A DNA stretch of 7,208 nt from an uncultured Erysipelotrichaceae bacterium (lineage in GTDB: Bacteria; Bacillota_I; Bacilli_A; Erysipelotrichales; Erysipelotrichaceae), in assembly GCA_946621045.1 (NCBI GenBank), contig CAMOOA010000062.1, positions 1-7,208 on the forward strand. The letters are read 5' to 3'. The first letter of the stretch is position 1. Every line of letters begins with the position of its first letter. Positions 1 through 7,118 of this stretch are shown piece by piece. The position numbers were made by a program, and so were the translations under genes. Under the pieces are notes generated by a model. It saw only the letters and a program-made list of their open reading frames with translations, had not been told where the DNA came from and did not search any database.

Positions 1-22
1 ATCCGGAAGATAACTGCCGGAT
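1..22. repeat. Inverted repeat at the window edge, possible part of a terminator
   Basis: ATCCGG and CCGGAT (6-bp perfect arms, 10-nt loop) lie about 90 bp past the stop of the last gene in the reading direction. On the minus strand any T run would fall outside the window, so a rho-independent terminator can be neither confirmed nor excluded. The 1-111 stretch otherwise shows no gene. Confidence 0.25.
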
Positions 23-111
23 GATGCTGTCTGTCTTCAAATTCTATCTTTATATTATCGTTTCCATGCCATCTTTTTCAACCGAACCGCGGCGTGCTTT
101 CAGTGTACCGG

Positions 112-3100
112 TCAGTTTTCACTGCCGGAGATCATCCGCGTCAGTGTGGCATACAGATGATCCGGCTCCACCGGTTTGGAAAGATGCGCATTCATTCCTG
201 CCTGCAGGGACCGCTCCACATCCTCATCAAAGACATTTGCGGTCATTGCGATGATCGGGATCACTTTCGCATCATCACGCGCAAGCAGGCGGATCGTGCG
301 GGCTGCCGTCAGGCCGTCCATGACCGGCATGCGGACATCCATGAGAATGGCATCGTAATATCCTGCCGGGTGCTCTTTGAACATCCGGACCGCTTCCTCG
401 CCGTTGCGGGCATGTTCGGTTTCCATCTCCTCGAGTTCGAGAAGGTCCTGCAGAATTTCAGCGTTCTGTTCAACGTCCTCCGCCATCAGAATGCGTCTGC
501 CCGCAAGAATGTTTTCCGATGCCGGTTCCGCTTCCTTCTCTCCCTGAACCGGAGCGCCGGCTTTATGGCTGAAGATGTCGGATACCGTACGGATCAGGGA
601 TTCGCTGTACAGCGGTTTGGACATCACCGCATCCGCACCGGCGGAAAGCGCCTCTGCCTCAAACGCTTCCCTGTTGTATCCCGTAAGGATGATGACGGCG
701 GTTTCGCCCCGGTCAAAGGAGCGGATCGCTTCCGTCAGCTTCAGACCGTCCGTATCCGGCATGCGGAAGTCAAGAAGAACGAGACGATACGGATGCCCTT
801 CCTCAAATGCCTTCCGGATGCGCTGAACTGCGGCAGATCCGTCTGTTTCGGTGTCGGCCTCAATGCCCGTGCTGCGCAGTACGATCTGCGCATGTTCGCA
901 TGCGATCGGATCATCATCGGCCACGAAGGCCTTTCCGCCTTCGGGCAGGGTGATCTGCGATTCGGCCGGCGCAGTGCGGGCGGATTCCTTCAGGGTCACC
1001 GTCACCGTAAATGTTGAGCCGACACCCTTTTCGCTTTCCACAGCGATATCGCCGTTCATCATGTCAATGAAGTTCTTTGTGATCGCCATGCCGAGACCCG
1101 TTCCCCCGTACCGGTTGACAGCGGACGCATTTTCCTGGGAAAAAGCCTCAAAGAGCTTCGGAATAAACTCCTTGTCCATACCGATGCCCGTATCCTTCAT
1201 GGTGAAGCGCAGTGTGCAGAATCCCTCATACTGGGCAATCTGTTCTGCGGTCAGACTGACTTCCCCGGGAGGATCCGTAAACTTGACGGAATTTCCGAGG
1301 ATATTGATCAGCACCTGCTTGAGCTTCATGTCATCGCCGATGAAATAGTCATTCACATGACCTTTGATCCGGCAGGTATACTCCAGCCCCTTTTCCGCGC
1401 ACTGGCCGTTGATGATGATATTCACCTGATCAAGGAATTCCCTGAAGGAGAATTCCTCGCTCTTGAGCACCATCCGGCCGGATTCGATCCGGCTCATGTC
1501 CAGAATATCGTTGATCAGGCCGAGCAGATGCTTTGCGCTTGCGCCGATTTTTTCGAAATACTCCCGGACTTTCGGGGTCAGATCCGGGTCGCGCAGCGCA
1601 ATATTGTCCAGCCCGATGATCGCGTTCATCGGGGTGCGGATCTCATGGCTCATATTGGACAGGAAGCTCGTTTTGGCGCGGCTGCTTTCCTCCGCAATCA
1701 CCTTGTCCACTTCAATCTGTTTTTCCCGTTTCTGCATGGCGCTGTAGATATCAAACAGAACCGTCATTGCGGCAACAATCAGCCCCGTCTGAATAAGCAT
1801 GGAGGTGGTGAGATTGTCGCTGATGTCATTCAGCACATCCTGAAGATAAAGGAATGCCGACTTCTCCGCAGGCCTGTCCGCCGTTTCATCAAACTGCTCT
1901 GTATAGTAGCTGTGGATCGGACGGACGGCGTCTTCGATCGCCTGTTCCACACTCTGGCGCATCCAGATGCCTGAGGTAAACAGAATCAGTCCCAGCATGA
2001 CGACCCAGGCCACGATCGAGGTGCCGAAGCGGCGCTCCTTTTCCTTCCGCAGGACATGGCGGAAATAGACAAATCCGAGAATTCCCCACGCCGCAAGGAT
2101 CAGATACGATTCGGTGGAGAGCGTCTTTACCGCGGTGATGTTGGGAATCAGGAAATCCATGACAAACAGCAGGGAAAACACCAGACCGAGAACTCCGGCA
2201 AGCGCCATTCCCGTATTCTTTTCCGACCTGGCAAGCTTCCACGCCGCAGCCGCATTGAATGCATAGGCAATCGTTGCGCCGACGGTCGTCACATCCACCA
2301 CCCAGCTGATCGCCGTCCGTCCGAAAAACGGCAGGATCAGCGAAATCGCCATGATGCCGAGGATCGCCCGCTGCGGTACAAGATTTCCGTCAAGCTCCGC
2401 CGTCTTCTTATCAAGCAGTCCGTCTTCGGCGATCGCATGGCAGAGCCGGCTCAGCGCGATGTAGTTTCCGATGACACCGGTAAAGATGCCGCAGACTGCG
2501 ATGACACCGACCAGCAGCGTGCCGTTTTGTCCGAGCACGCTGTAAACACTGTAAAACACCGGCTGTGCGGTGATGCCGCTGTACTGATCCAGATGCATGA
2601 TATAGTCCGCCCAGGATGCACACCCTTCCGGCGCCGCAGCCGCCGCAATCAGGGTAAGCAGCGCATAGGAAACAGCTGCCGTAATGATTGCCGCCGCAAG
2701 CACCGGGAATGCATGCCGGAGGGAGAATTTCGCTTCCTCGGCCGAATGGCTGATCGATTCAAAGCCGACATATGCCCAGGGGACCAATGCAAAGATCGTG
2801 AAAATGCCGCCCGCCCTGTTGCGGGCCGGAGAATACGGCATGGCGGTGATCATATCCGCTGCCCCGGGACGTGAGAAGACCGCCGCGGCGCAGAACAGGA
2901 TTCCTCCCAGCATCAGCGCAGCCATGACGATCTGAACCCGTTCCGCCGCCTTCCTGTGCAGGCACAGCAGCGCCCCGATCAGAAGGGAAAGATCCGCCAG
3001 CAGCACCTCGCCGAGATAGATGTGATATCCCGCAATCTCATAATGGAAGCCGAACTGAAAGACAGGTCCGAACACCGTCCGCAGGATGAGCGGAAGGGCC

Positions 3101-3444
3101 GACGCATTTGCCCAGATGATTGCGACATAGACAAGGATCAGAAACCATGCATTCAGAAATGCATGGTCATAGCCGAACAGGTACTTCGTATAGGCATAGG
3201 TTCCGCCGGCATCGGGATAGCGGTTCATCAGGTAGTGATAATTCACTGCCAGCACCAGCATGACCAGTCCGCCCAGTACAATTCCGATCACTGTACCGAC
3301 CGGTCCGGCTACCGGAAGGAAGGTCGACCCCGGCATGACAAAAGCGCCCCAGCCGACGCTGCAGCCAAAGGCGAGTGCCCAGGCGCCCGCAAGACTCAGA
3401 TAGGGGTGTGCAGACCAGACGGATTTTTTCTGTGAAGCGCTCAT
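112..3444 (-). CDS. APC-family amino-acid permease fused to hybrid histidine kinase with two receivers
   Basis: A 1110-residue fusion, read in one frame without breaks. Residues 1-466 form a full 12-segment APC-type permease. Segment 1 keeps the Gly-rich unwound motif (GWGAFVMPG, 31-39) and segment 6 keeps a GFES...AEEAK motif (227-239). A basic stretch (462-472), a 13th segment (about 474-493), a ~53-residue loop predicted outside, and a 14th segment (about 548-567) follow. Then come a charged helix and the kinase core: H600 in NMSHEIRTPMN, N718 (N box), DTGIGM (751-756), GGTGLGM (780-786). Receiver 1 (about 838-955) has D843-D845, D892, T921 and K943. Receiver 2 (about 983-1105) has E989/D990, D1036, T1068 and K1090. 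All catalytic residues are present. Likely a membrane sensor whose permease part transports or merely binds an amino acid or related solute; the substrate cannot be read from sequence. The kinase core and receiver 2 are close paralogues of the first operon gene. Start supported by TGAGG at 3455-3459. Confidence 0.95.
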   Translation of the reverse strand: MSASQKKSVWSAHPYLSLAGAWALAFGCSVGWGAFVMPGSTFLPVAGPVGTVIGIVLGGLVMLVLAVNYHYLMNRYPDAGGTYAYTKYLFGYDHAFLNAWFLILVYVAIIWANASALPLILRTVFGPVFQFGFHYEIAGYHIYLGEVLLADLSLLIGALLCLHRKAAERVQIVMAALMLGGILFCAAAVFSRPGAADMITAMPYSPARNRAGGIFTIFALVPWAYVGFESISHSAEEAKFSLRHAFPVLAAAIITAAVSYALLTLIAAAAAPEGCASWADYIMHLDQYSGITAQPVFYSVYSVLGQNGTLLVGVIAVCGIFTGVIGNYIALSRLCHAIAEDGLLDKKTAELDGNLVPQRAILGIMAISLILPFFGRTAISWVVDVTTVGATIAYAFNAAAAWKLARSEKNTGMALAGVLGLVFSLLFVMDFLIPNITAVKTLSTESYLILAAWGILGFVYFRHVLRKEKERRFGTSIVAWVVMLGLILFTSGIWMRQSVEQAIEDAVRPIHSYYTEQFDETADRPAEKSAFLYLQDVLNDISDNLTTSMLIQTGLIVAAMTVLFDIYSAMQKREKQIEVDKVIAEESSRAKTSFLSNMSHEIRTPMNAIIGLDNIALRDPDLTPKVREYFEKIGASAKHLLGLINDILDMSRIESGRMVLKSEEFSFREFLDQVNIIINGQCAEKGLEYTCRIKGHVNDYFIGDDMKLKQVLINILGNSVKFTDPPGEVSLTAEQIAQYEGFCTLRFTMKDTGIGMDKEFIPKLFEAFSQENASAVNRYGGTGLGMAITKNFIDMMNGDIAVESEKGVGSTFTVTVTLKESARTAPAESQITLPEGGKAFVADDDPIACEHAQIVLRSTGIEADTETDGSAAVQRIRKAFEEGHPYRLVLLDFRMPDTDGLKLTEAIRSFDRGETAVIILTGYNREAFEAEALSAGADAVMSKPLYSESLIRTVSDIFSHKAGAPVQGEKEAEPASENILAGRRILMAEDVEQNAEILQDLLELEEMETEHARNGEEAVRMFKEHPAGYYDAILMDVRMPVMDGLTAARTIRLLARDDAKVIPIIAMTANVFDEDVERSLQAGMNAHLSKPVEPDHLYATLTRMISGSEN

Positions 3445-3454
3445 GAAAAAGAAA

Positions 3455-3459
3455 CCTCA
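3455..3459 (-). promoter_or_regulatory. SD for the permease-kinase fusion
   Basis: TGAGG lies in the 36-bp gap after the Hpt stop, 10 nt before the ATG at 3444-3442. The gap shows no hairpin with a T run and no clear promoter, so the fusion gene is probably co-transcribed with the genes before it. Confidence 0.5.
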
Positions 3460-3480
3460 GATCAAAATCAGTGTGAACTG

Positions 3481-3849
3481 TTACTGTGACTCATACCGCG
3501 CAATCCCGTCCGCGGCTTTCCGGTAAAGGGTCCGGATACGGTCGATCCGTTCGCTCACTTCCGCATCGCTCAGCTTCCGGGTGCTGCCCTCGCGGAATTC
3601 CTCCGCAATCTCGGAAGCATTCTTCGAAAGTTCGGTCAGTCCGAGATTGGCGCAGAGGCCTTTCACCGCATGCGCCGCCTCAAACAGGGTTTTCGGATCC
3701 TTTGTTTCCCCGGCGGAAAGAAGTCCCTCAACAACTCCGTTTTTCGGCAGTTTGCGGATATGCTTGTCGAGCAGCTTGTCCACCCGCAGAACCCGGAGTG
3801 CCTGTTCATAGTCCCCGCCGATCTCCCGGTACAATTCCTGTAATGTCAT
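3481..3849 (-). CDS. Free-standing Hpt histidine phosphotransfer protein
   Basis: A small soluble protein of 122 residues, predicted mostly helical, matching an Hpt four-helix bundle. The signature HxxKG is present as HAVKG, with phospho-acceptor H60, K63 and G64, followed by CANLGL, the typical continuation of the active-site helix. There is no kinase, receiver or membrane segment. Hpt proteins carry phosphate from a hybrid kinase's receiver to a final receiver. Here it sits between the EAL response regulator (6 bp upstream) and the permease-kinase fusion (36 bp downstream), with both hybrid kinases in the same operon and no other Hpt domain in view. It is thus the natural shared relay between REC domains of the kinases and D62 of the EAL protein. 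This wiring is inferred from gene context. The SD (AAGGAAG, 3859-3865) lies inside the last codons of the upstream gene, suggesting coupled translation. Ends with TAA. Confidence 0.93.
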   Translation of the reverse strand: MTLQELYREIGGDYEQALRVLRVDKLLDKHIRKLPKNGVVEGLLSAGETKDPKTLFEAAHAVKGLCANLGLTELSKNASEIAEEFREGSTRKLSDAEVSERIDRIRTLYRKAADGIARYESQ

Positions 3850-3855
3850 AGATTC

Positions 3856-5550
3856 CTACTTCCTTTCCAGCGCAAGATCCGTCCGGATCATTTTCTCAAA
3901 CTCATCAGCCGGTACCGGCCGCGAGAAATAATATCCCTGCACAAGGTCGCATCCCGCATTTTTCAGCAGGGACAGCTGACCTTCTGTTTCCACGCCTTCC
4001 GCAACGACTTTCAGCCGGAGATATTTCGCAATATCGATGATCAGCTTCACAAGGCGGAAATCCGTCTCGCTCATCTCAATGTTGCGGACAAACTTCATGT
4101 CCATCTTCAGAACATCGATCGGCATCTCCGACAGCATGTTCAGCGAGGAATATCCGGATCCGAAATCATCCATTTCAATTTCAAATCCCTGGCCGCGCAG
4201 ACCGCTGATGACTTCCAGGACGTGGTCCGCATCATCGGTATAGGCCGTCTCGGTCACTTCCAGCTTGATGTCGCTGTAATTCAGCCCGTTGTTCAGAATC
4301 AGCCGGTTCAGCCGGGCGGGCAGGGTTGTGTCAAACATGTCCGTCCGGGAGAGATTGACCGATACCGGAAGCGCAAAGCCGTACTGTTCACGCCACTTTC
4401 GCACGTCTTTCGCCGCAGTCTGCCAGACATAATTGTCTACCTCGCTGATGACGCCCTTGCGTTCAAACAGCGGGATGAATTCGCCCGGCGATACCATCCC
4501 GAGCTCGGGATGTTTCCAGCGCACCAGCGCCTCCGCGCTCACAAGACGCGGCGGATCGGTCTGGATGTTGTATTTCGGCTGGTAATATACCTGAAACTGT
4601 CCCTCCTCCAGGGCTGCCTCCAGCCCGTACAGCAGTTTCTGATGGAGGATTTCACGGTTTCGGAGCTCATCATCATAAAACACCAGCGGGGTCTGGAAAT
4701 TCCCGCGGGAAAGATTGCAGGCGGTGCGGGCATGGTCAAACATCAGCACCGGCGTATCCCCTTCCTGAAAGACGTTCACGCCCATCCGCAGCCGGATCAC
4801 CGTGCCTTCGCCCTGCGAATTCGCGCTTTGTTCCAGGCGGGAAAGCAGGGCGCCGTAATCTTCCTGATGTTCGCAGAAAATATAGAAACGGTCCGCCTCA
4901 AGCCGGGATGCGATTCCGCCGGTACGGTTCAGAAATTCCCGGATCTCCTGCGCAACGGCGCAGAGCACCTGATCGCCGAACTTTCTGCCCTTGAGTTCAT
5001 TGATCATATGGAACTGCTGGATATTCACGACAACCGCATCATAGGTGCAGTCCTTCACAACCCGCAGGATGCGCTCCGCATATTCAAAGAAGAAGTTCTT
5101 TGTATAAAGACCGGTCAGCCGGTCATGTTCCGCGGCGGAAATCAGTTTCTTTCCTTCGCTCAGTTCAATGATCCGTCCGACTCTTGCGAGAATCACTTCA
5201 TGCATATCCAGCGGCTTGGTGATGAAGTCCGCCGCTCCCATCTGCAGGGCTTTGAGCTCTGCGGTTTTCTCTGAGGTTAGCACGATGACCGGAATCCTGC
5301 TCATCATGTCGTCTTCCTTCATCCGCTCAAGCACTTCAAACCCGTTCATGACCGGCATGTAAAGATCAAGCAGAACGATGGAGAGCGTGTTCATGTACTC
5401 CCGGATGCGCTCGATTGCCTCGGCGCCGTTTTCCGCATAAAGAACGTGATAGTCATCTTCAAGAATTGCGCCGAGCACATCCCGGTTTACTTCCTGATCA
5501 TCGACGACCAGAACGGTTTTTATTTCTCTGATCTGTCGTGACTCAAGCAT
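3856..5550 (-). CDS. Response regulator with degenerate GGDEF and active-looking EAL domain (c-di-GMP phosphodiesterase)
   Basis: A 564-residue soluble protein. The receiver (about 10-125) has D17/D18, acceptor D62 in LLDLYMP, T92 and K112, so it should be phosphorylatable. The GGDEF domain (about 140-300) is degenerate. The signature reads EADRF (218-222), the usual metal-binding Asp of the first strand is N176 (NIQQF), and the inhibitory-site RxxD reads RTGG (209-212). It therefore should not make c-di-GMP. It may bind GTP or act only structurally, as known for other degenerate GGDEF domains. The EAL domain (about 305-555) is complete: E340 (EAL), N399, E431, E434, D461/D462 (DDFGSG), K482, E518 and Q538. 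The spacing matches that of characterised EAL phosphodiesterases such as RocR. Expected role: phosphorylation-controlled hydrolysis of c-di-GMP to pGpG in the cytoplasm. The start overlaps the end of the upstream kinase by 8 bp and has a strong SD at 5559-5565. It is the only clear effector in the operon. Confidence 0.95.
   Translation of the reverse strand: MLESRQIREIKTVLVVDDQEVNRDVLGAILEDDYHVLYAENGAEAIERIREYMNTLSIVLLDLYMPVMNGFEVLERMKEDDMMSRIPVIVLTSEKTAELKALQMGAADFITKPLDMHEVILARVGRIIELSEGKKLISAAEHDRLTGLYTKNFFFEYAERILRVVKDCTYDAVVVNIQQFHMINELKGRKFGDQVLCAVAQEIREFLNRTGGIASRLEADRFYIFCEHQEDYGALLSRLEQSANSQGEGTVIRLRMGVNVFQEGDTPVLMFDHARTACNLSRGNFQTPLVFYDDELRNREILHQKLLYGLEAALEEGQFQVYYQPKYNIQTDPPRLVSAEALVRWKHPELGMVSPGEFIPLFERKGVISEVDNYVWQTAAKDVRKWREQYGFALPVSVNLSRTDMFDTTLPARLNRLILNNGLNYSDIKLEVTETAYTDDADHVLEVISGLRGQGFEIEMDDFGSGYSSLNMLSEMPIDVLKMDMKFVRNIEMSETDFRLVKLIIDIAKYLRLKVVAEGVETEGQLSLLKNAGCDLVQGYYFSRPVPADEFEKMIRTDLALERK
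3859..3865 (-). promoter_or_regulatory. SD for the Hpt gene, inside the EAL gene
   Basis: AAGGAAG, in the final codons of the EAL gene, sits 9 nt before the Hpt ATG (3849-3847). A second AGGAA (3857-3853) overlaps the EAL gene's TAG stop and lies only 3 nt from the ATG, so the first is the more likely SD. Confidence 0.65.
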
Positions 5551-7033
5551 GACTTCCGCTCCTTTCCGCTTTATTCGGACCCACCCAGCGGTTCAGTTCC
5601 TGATACAGAAGAACGGAATCCGCCGGTTTGGCAAGATGGGCATTCATGCCCGCTTCGAGCGAACGCTGCACATCCCCTTCCAGTGCATTCGCCGTCAGCG
5701 CAATGATCGGTACCGTCTTTGCGTCCGGTTTTCCGGAAGCGCGGATCCTTGACGCGGCTTCCAAACCGTCCATCACCGGCATCCGCAGATCCATCAGAAT
5801 CGCATCATAATAGCCGGCCGGATGGTTCACAAACAGATCAACGGCAATCTTTCCATTCTCCGCATGTTCGCTTTCGACTTCTTCCAGTTCCAGAAGATCG
5901 GCTACGATCTCCGCATTTTCCGCAATGTCCTCCACAATCAGAACCCGCTTGCCGGCAAGGTGCGATTCCTCTTCCGGAACATCACTGCCGGCATCCTGCA
6001 CGGCCTCAAGCGGAATCATAGCCGTAAACACAGATCCGCGGTTCTTTTCGCTGGTGACGGAGATTGTCCCGCCCATCGCTTCGCAGATCCGCTTTGCGAC
6101 CGCAAGACCCAGTCCGCTTCCGCCGTAGGCATCCGTGGAACTGTCATCCTCTTTGGAAAAGACTTCAAAGACCTTCGGGATAAACTCCTCACTGATTCCG
6201 ATTCCGGTATCCCCGACCGCAAACTGAACCGGATAACGGCCCTGTTCTTCCGGCAGTTTTTTCACAGTCAGCCAGATCCTGCCCGGGGCAGCCGTGAACT
6301 TGACGGCATTTTCAAGAAGGATCAGCAGCAGCTGTTTCAGCATGACCGCATCTCCCATATAGGTTCCGCTGATATCCCCTTCAGTGTTCAGGGAGTAAGT
6401 AAGACTCTTTTCCTCCGCTCCTGTTGCGGCGATCGCATCCACCTGGTTCAGGACATCCTGCAGGGAAAACGGCTGAAGCCCTGCGGTTTCAACCCCTTTT
6501 TCCATGCGGTTTACATCCAGCACATTATTGATGAGATCCAGCAGATGCCTTGCGCTGAGCTCAGTCTTTTCAAGCAGTTCCCGCACCTCCGGTGAAAGCG
6601 AGGGGCTGCGGAGCGCCTTGCGGTTCAGGCCGAGTATGACATTCATCGGCGTGCGCATCTCATGGCTCATGCTGGAAAGGAATTCCACTTTGGTGCGGTT
6701 TCCCTCCTCTGCCGCAAGCAGTTTTGCCTTTTCCTGTTCCTGTTCGAGAATCTCACTGGACACTCCCTTCAGCATCCAGTACATGACCAGGACAAACACG
6801 CTTCCGCCGAAGAGGATGCCCGCCACCACAATGTCCGGATGGCCGAAGATCCCGACCGCAAGATATCCGATTAAAAACAGCACAAGCAGAACAATCGGAA
6901 CCTGAAGAAGCGCCTTCCGATCACCCCACTGTCCCGCTTCCTGCATATCTTTTGAAAACCGCATAAAACCGCTGATGTTGAAAACCATCAGCGCACTGCC
7001 TGCCAGAATTAAGGTTGTCACCAGAAATTTCAT
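5543..7033 (-). CDS. Membrane hybrid histidine kinase (3 TM - HisKA - HATPase - REC)
   Basis: First gene of the operon, 496 residues. Three hydrophobic segments at about 3-22, 44-64 and 67-88 have almost no extracytoplasmic domain between them. A short charged coiled coil (about 92-115) leads straight into the kinase, with no PAS or HAMP domain. The DHp domain carries the phospho-acceptor H124 in SMSHEMRTPMN. The ATPase domain has the N box (N242 in ENAVKF), G1 (DTGIGI, 275-280) and G2 (GGSGLGL, 304-310). A C-terminal receiver (about 361-484) keeps the acidic pair E368/D369, acceptor D415 in LMDLRMP, T447 and K469. All key residues are intact, so it should autophosphorylate and pass phosphate to its own receiver, then probably to the Hpt at 3481-3849. 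The start is the only ATG between an in-frame upstream stop (7079-7081) and the first membrane segment. Its ribosome site is poor (a G run at 7040-7044). The signal sensed is unknown. Confident as a hybrid kinase, not as to ligand. Confidence 0.96.
   Translation of the reverse strand: MKFLVTTLILAGSALMVFNISGFMRFSKDMQEAGQWGDRKALLQVPIVLLVLFLIGYLAVGIFGHPDIVVAGILFGGSVFVLVMYWMLKGVSSEILEQEQEKAKLLAAEEGNRTKVEFLSSMSHEMRTPMNVILGLNRKALRSPSLSPEVRELLEKTELSARHLLDLINNVLDVNRMEKGVETAGLQPFSLQDVLNQVDAIAATGAEEKSLTYSLNTEGDISGTYMGDAVMLKQLLLILLENAVKFTAAPGRIWLTVKKLPEEQGRYPVQFAVGDTGIGISEEFIPKVFEVFSKEDDSSTDAYGGSGLGLAVAKRICEAMGGTISVTSEKNRGSVFTAMIPLEAVQDAGSDVPEEESHLAGKRVLIVEDIAENAEIVADLLELEEVESEHAENGKIAVDLFVNHPAGYYDAILMDLRMPVMDGLEAASRIRASGKPDAKTVPIIALTANALEGDVQRSLEAGMNAHLAKPADSVLLYQELNRWVGPNKAERSGSHA
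5559..5565 (-). promoter_or_regulatory. Strong SD for the EAL response regulator, inside the kinase gene
   Basis: AAAGGAG lies 8 nt upstream of the ATG at 5550-5548 and within the last codons of the preceding kinase, whose TGA is at 5545-5543. The SD fixes the start despite the 8-bp overlap and suggests translational coupling between sensor kinase and response regulator. Confidence 0.75.
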
Positions 7034-7039
7034 GACATG

Positions 7040-7044
7040 CCCCC
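7040..7044 (-). promoter_or_regulatory. Weak ribosome binding site of the first kinase
   Basis: GGGGG lies 6 nt before the ATG at 7033-7031 on the minus strand. There is no better AGGAGG-like sequence nearby, so the first gene may be translated less efficiently than the following EAL gene. No alternative upstream start exists before the in-frame stop at 7079-7081. Confidence 0.4.
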
Positions 7045-7076
7045 GGATACGTAAAACGATATTGCCTGCGGTGAAT

Positions 7077-7087
7077 ATTCAATGAAT
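7077..7087. repeat. Palindromic ATTCAATGAAT, copy 2 (in leader)
   Basis: ATTCA-A-TGAAT is a perfect 11-bp inverted repeat with a single central base. It contains the same 9-mer as copy 1 and lies about 25-35 nt downstream of the predicted transcription start. Two equal palindromes bracketing a promoter are typical of repressor sites, but no regulator gene is in view. Confidence 0.35.
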
Positions 7088-7118
7088 CGTTAACACGGAA
7101 GGAATATTGTTTTTTATT

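Noticed and set aside
94..1017. Plus-strand open frame of 307 codons
   Set aside because: Antisense to the kinase/receiver part of the fusion gene; its translation is rich in Arg, His and Phe with no domain pattern.
2056..2874. Plus-strand open frame of 272 codons
   Set aside because: Antisense to the permease part; highly charged composition typical of reversed membrane-protein codons.
3445..3480. Possible separate promoter or terminator between the Hpt and the fusion gene
   Set aside because: Only 36 bp, with no stem followed by a T run and no convincing -35/-10 pair; simple co-transcription explains it.
4222..5274. Plus-strand open frame of 350 codons
   Set aside because: It lies wholly antisense to the EAL response regulator, whose residues match known catalytic motifs. 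The plus-strand translation shows no recognisable domain and looks like a codon-bias shadow.
7034..7118. Possible c-di-GMP riboswitch in the leader
   Set aside because: Expected given the pathway, but the leader of about 78 nt shows neither the conserved core nor the paired stems of the known GEMM classes.
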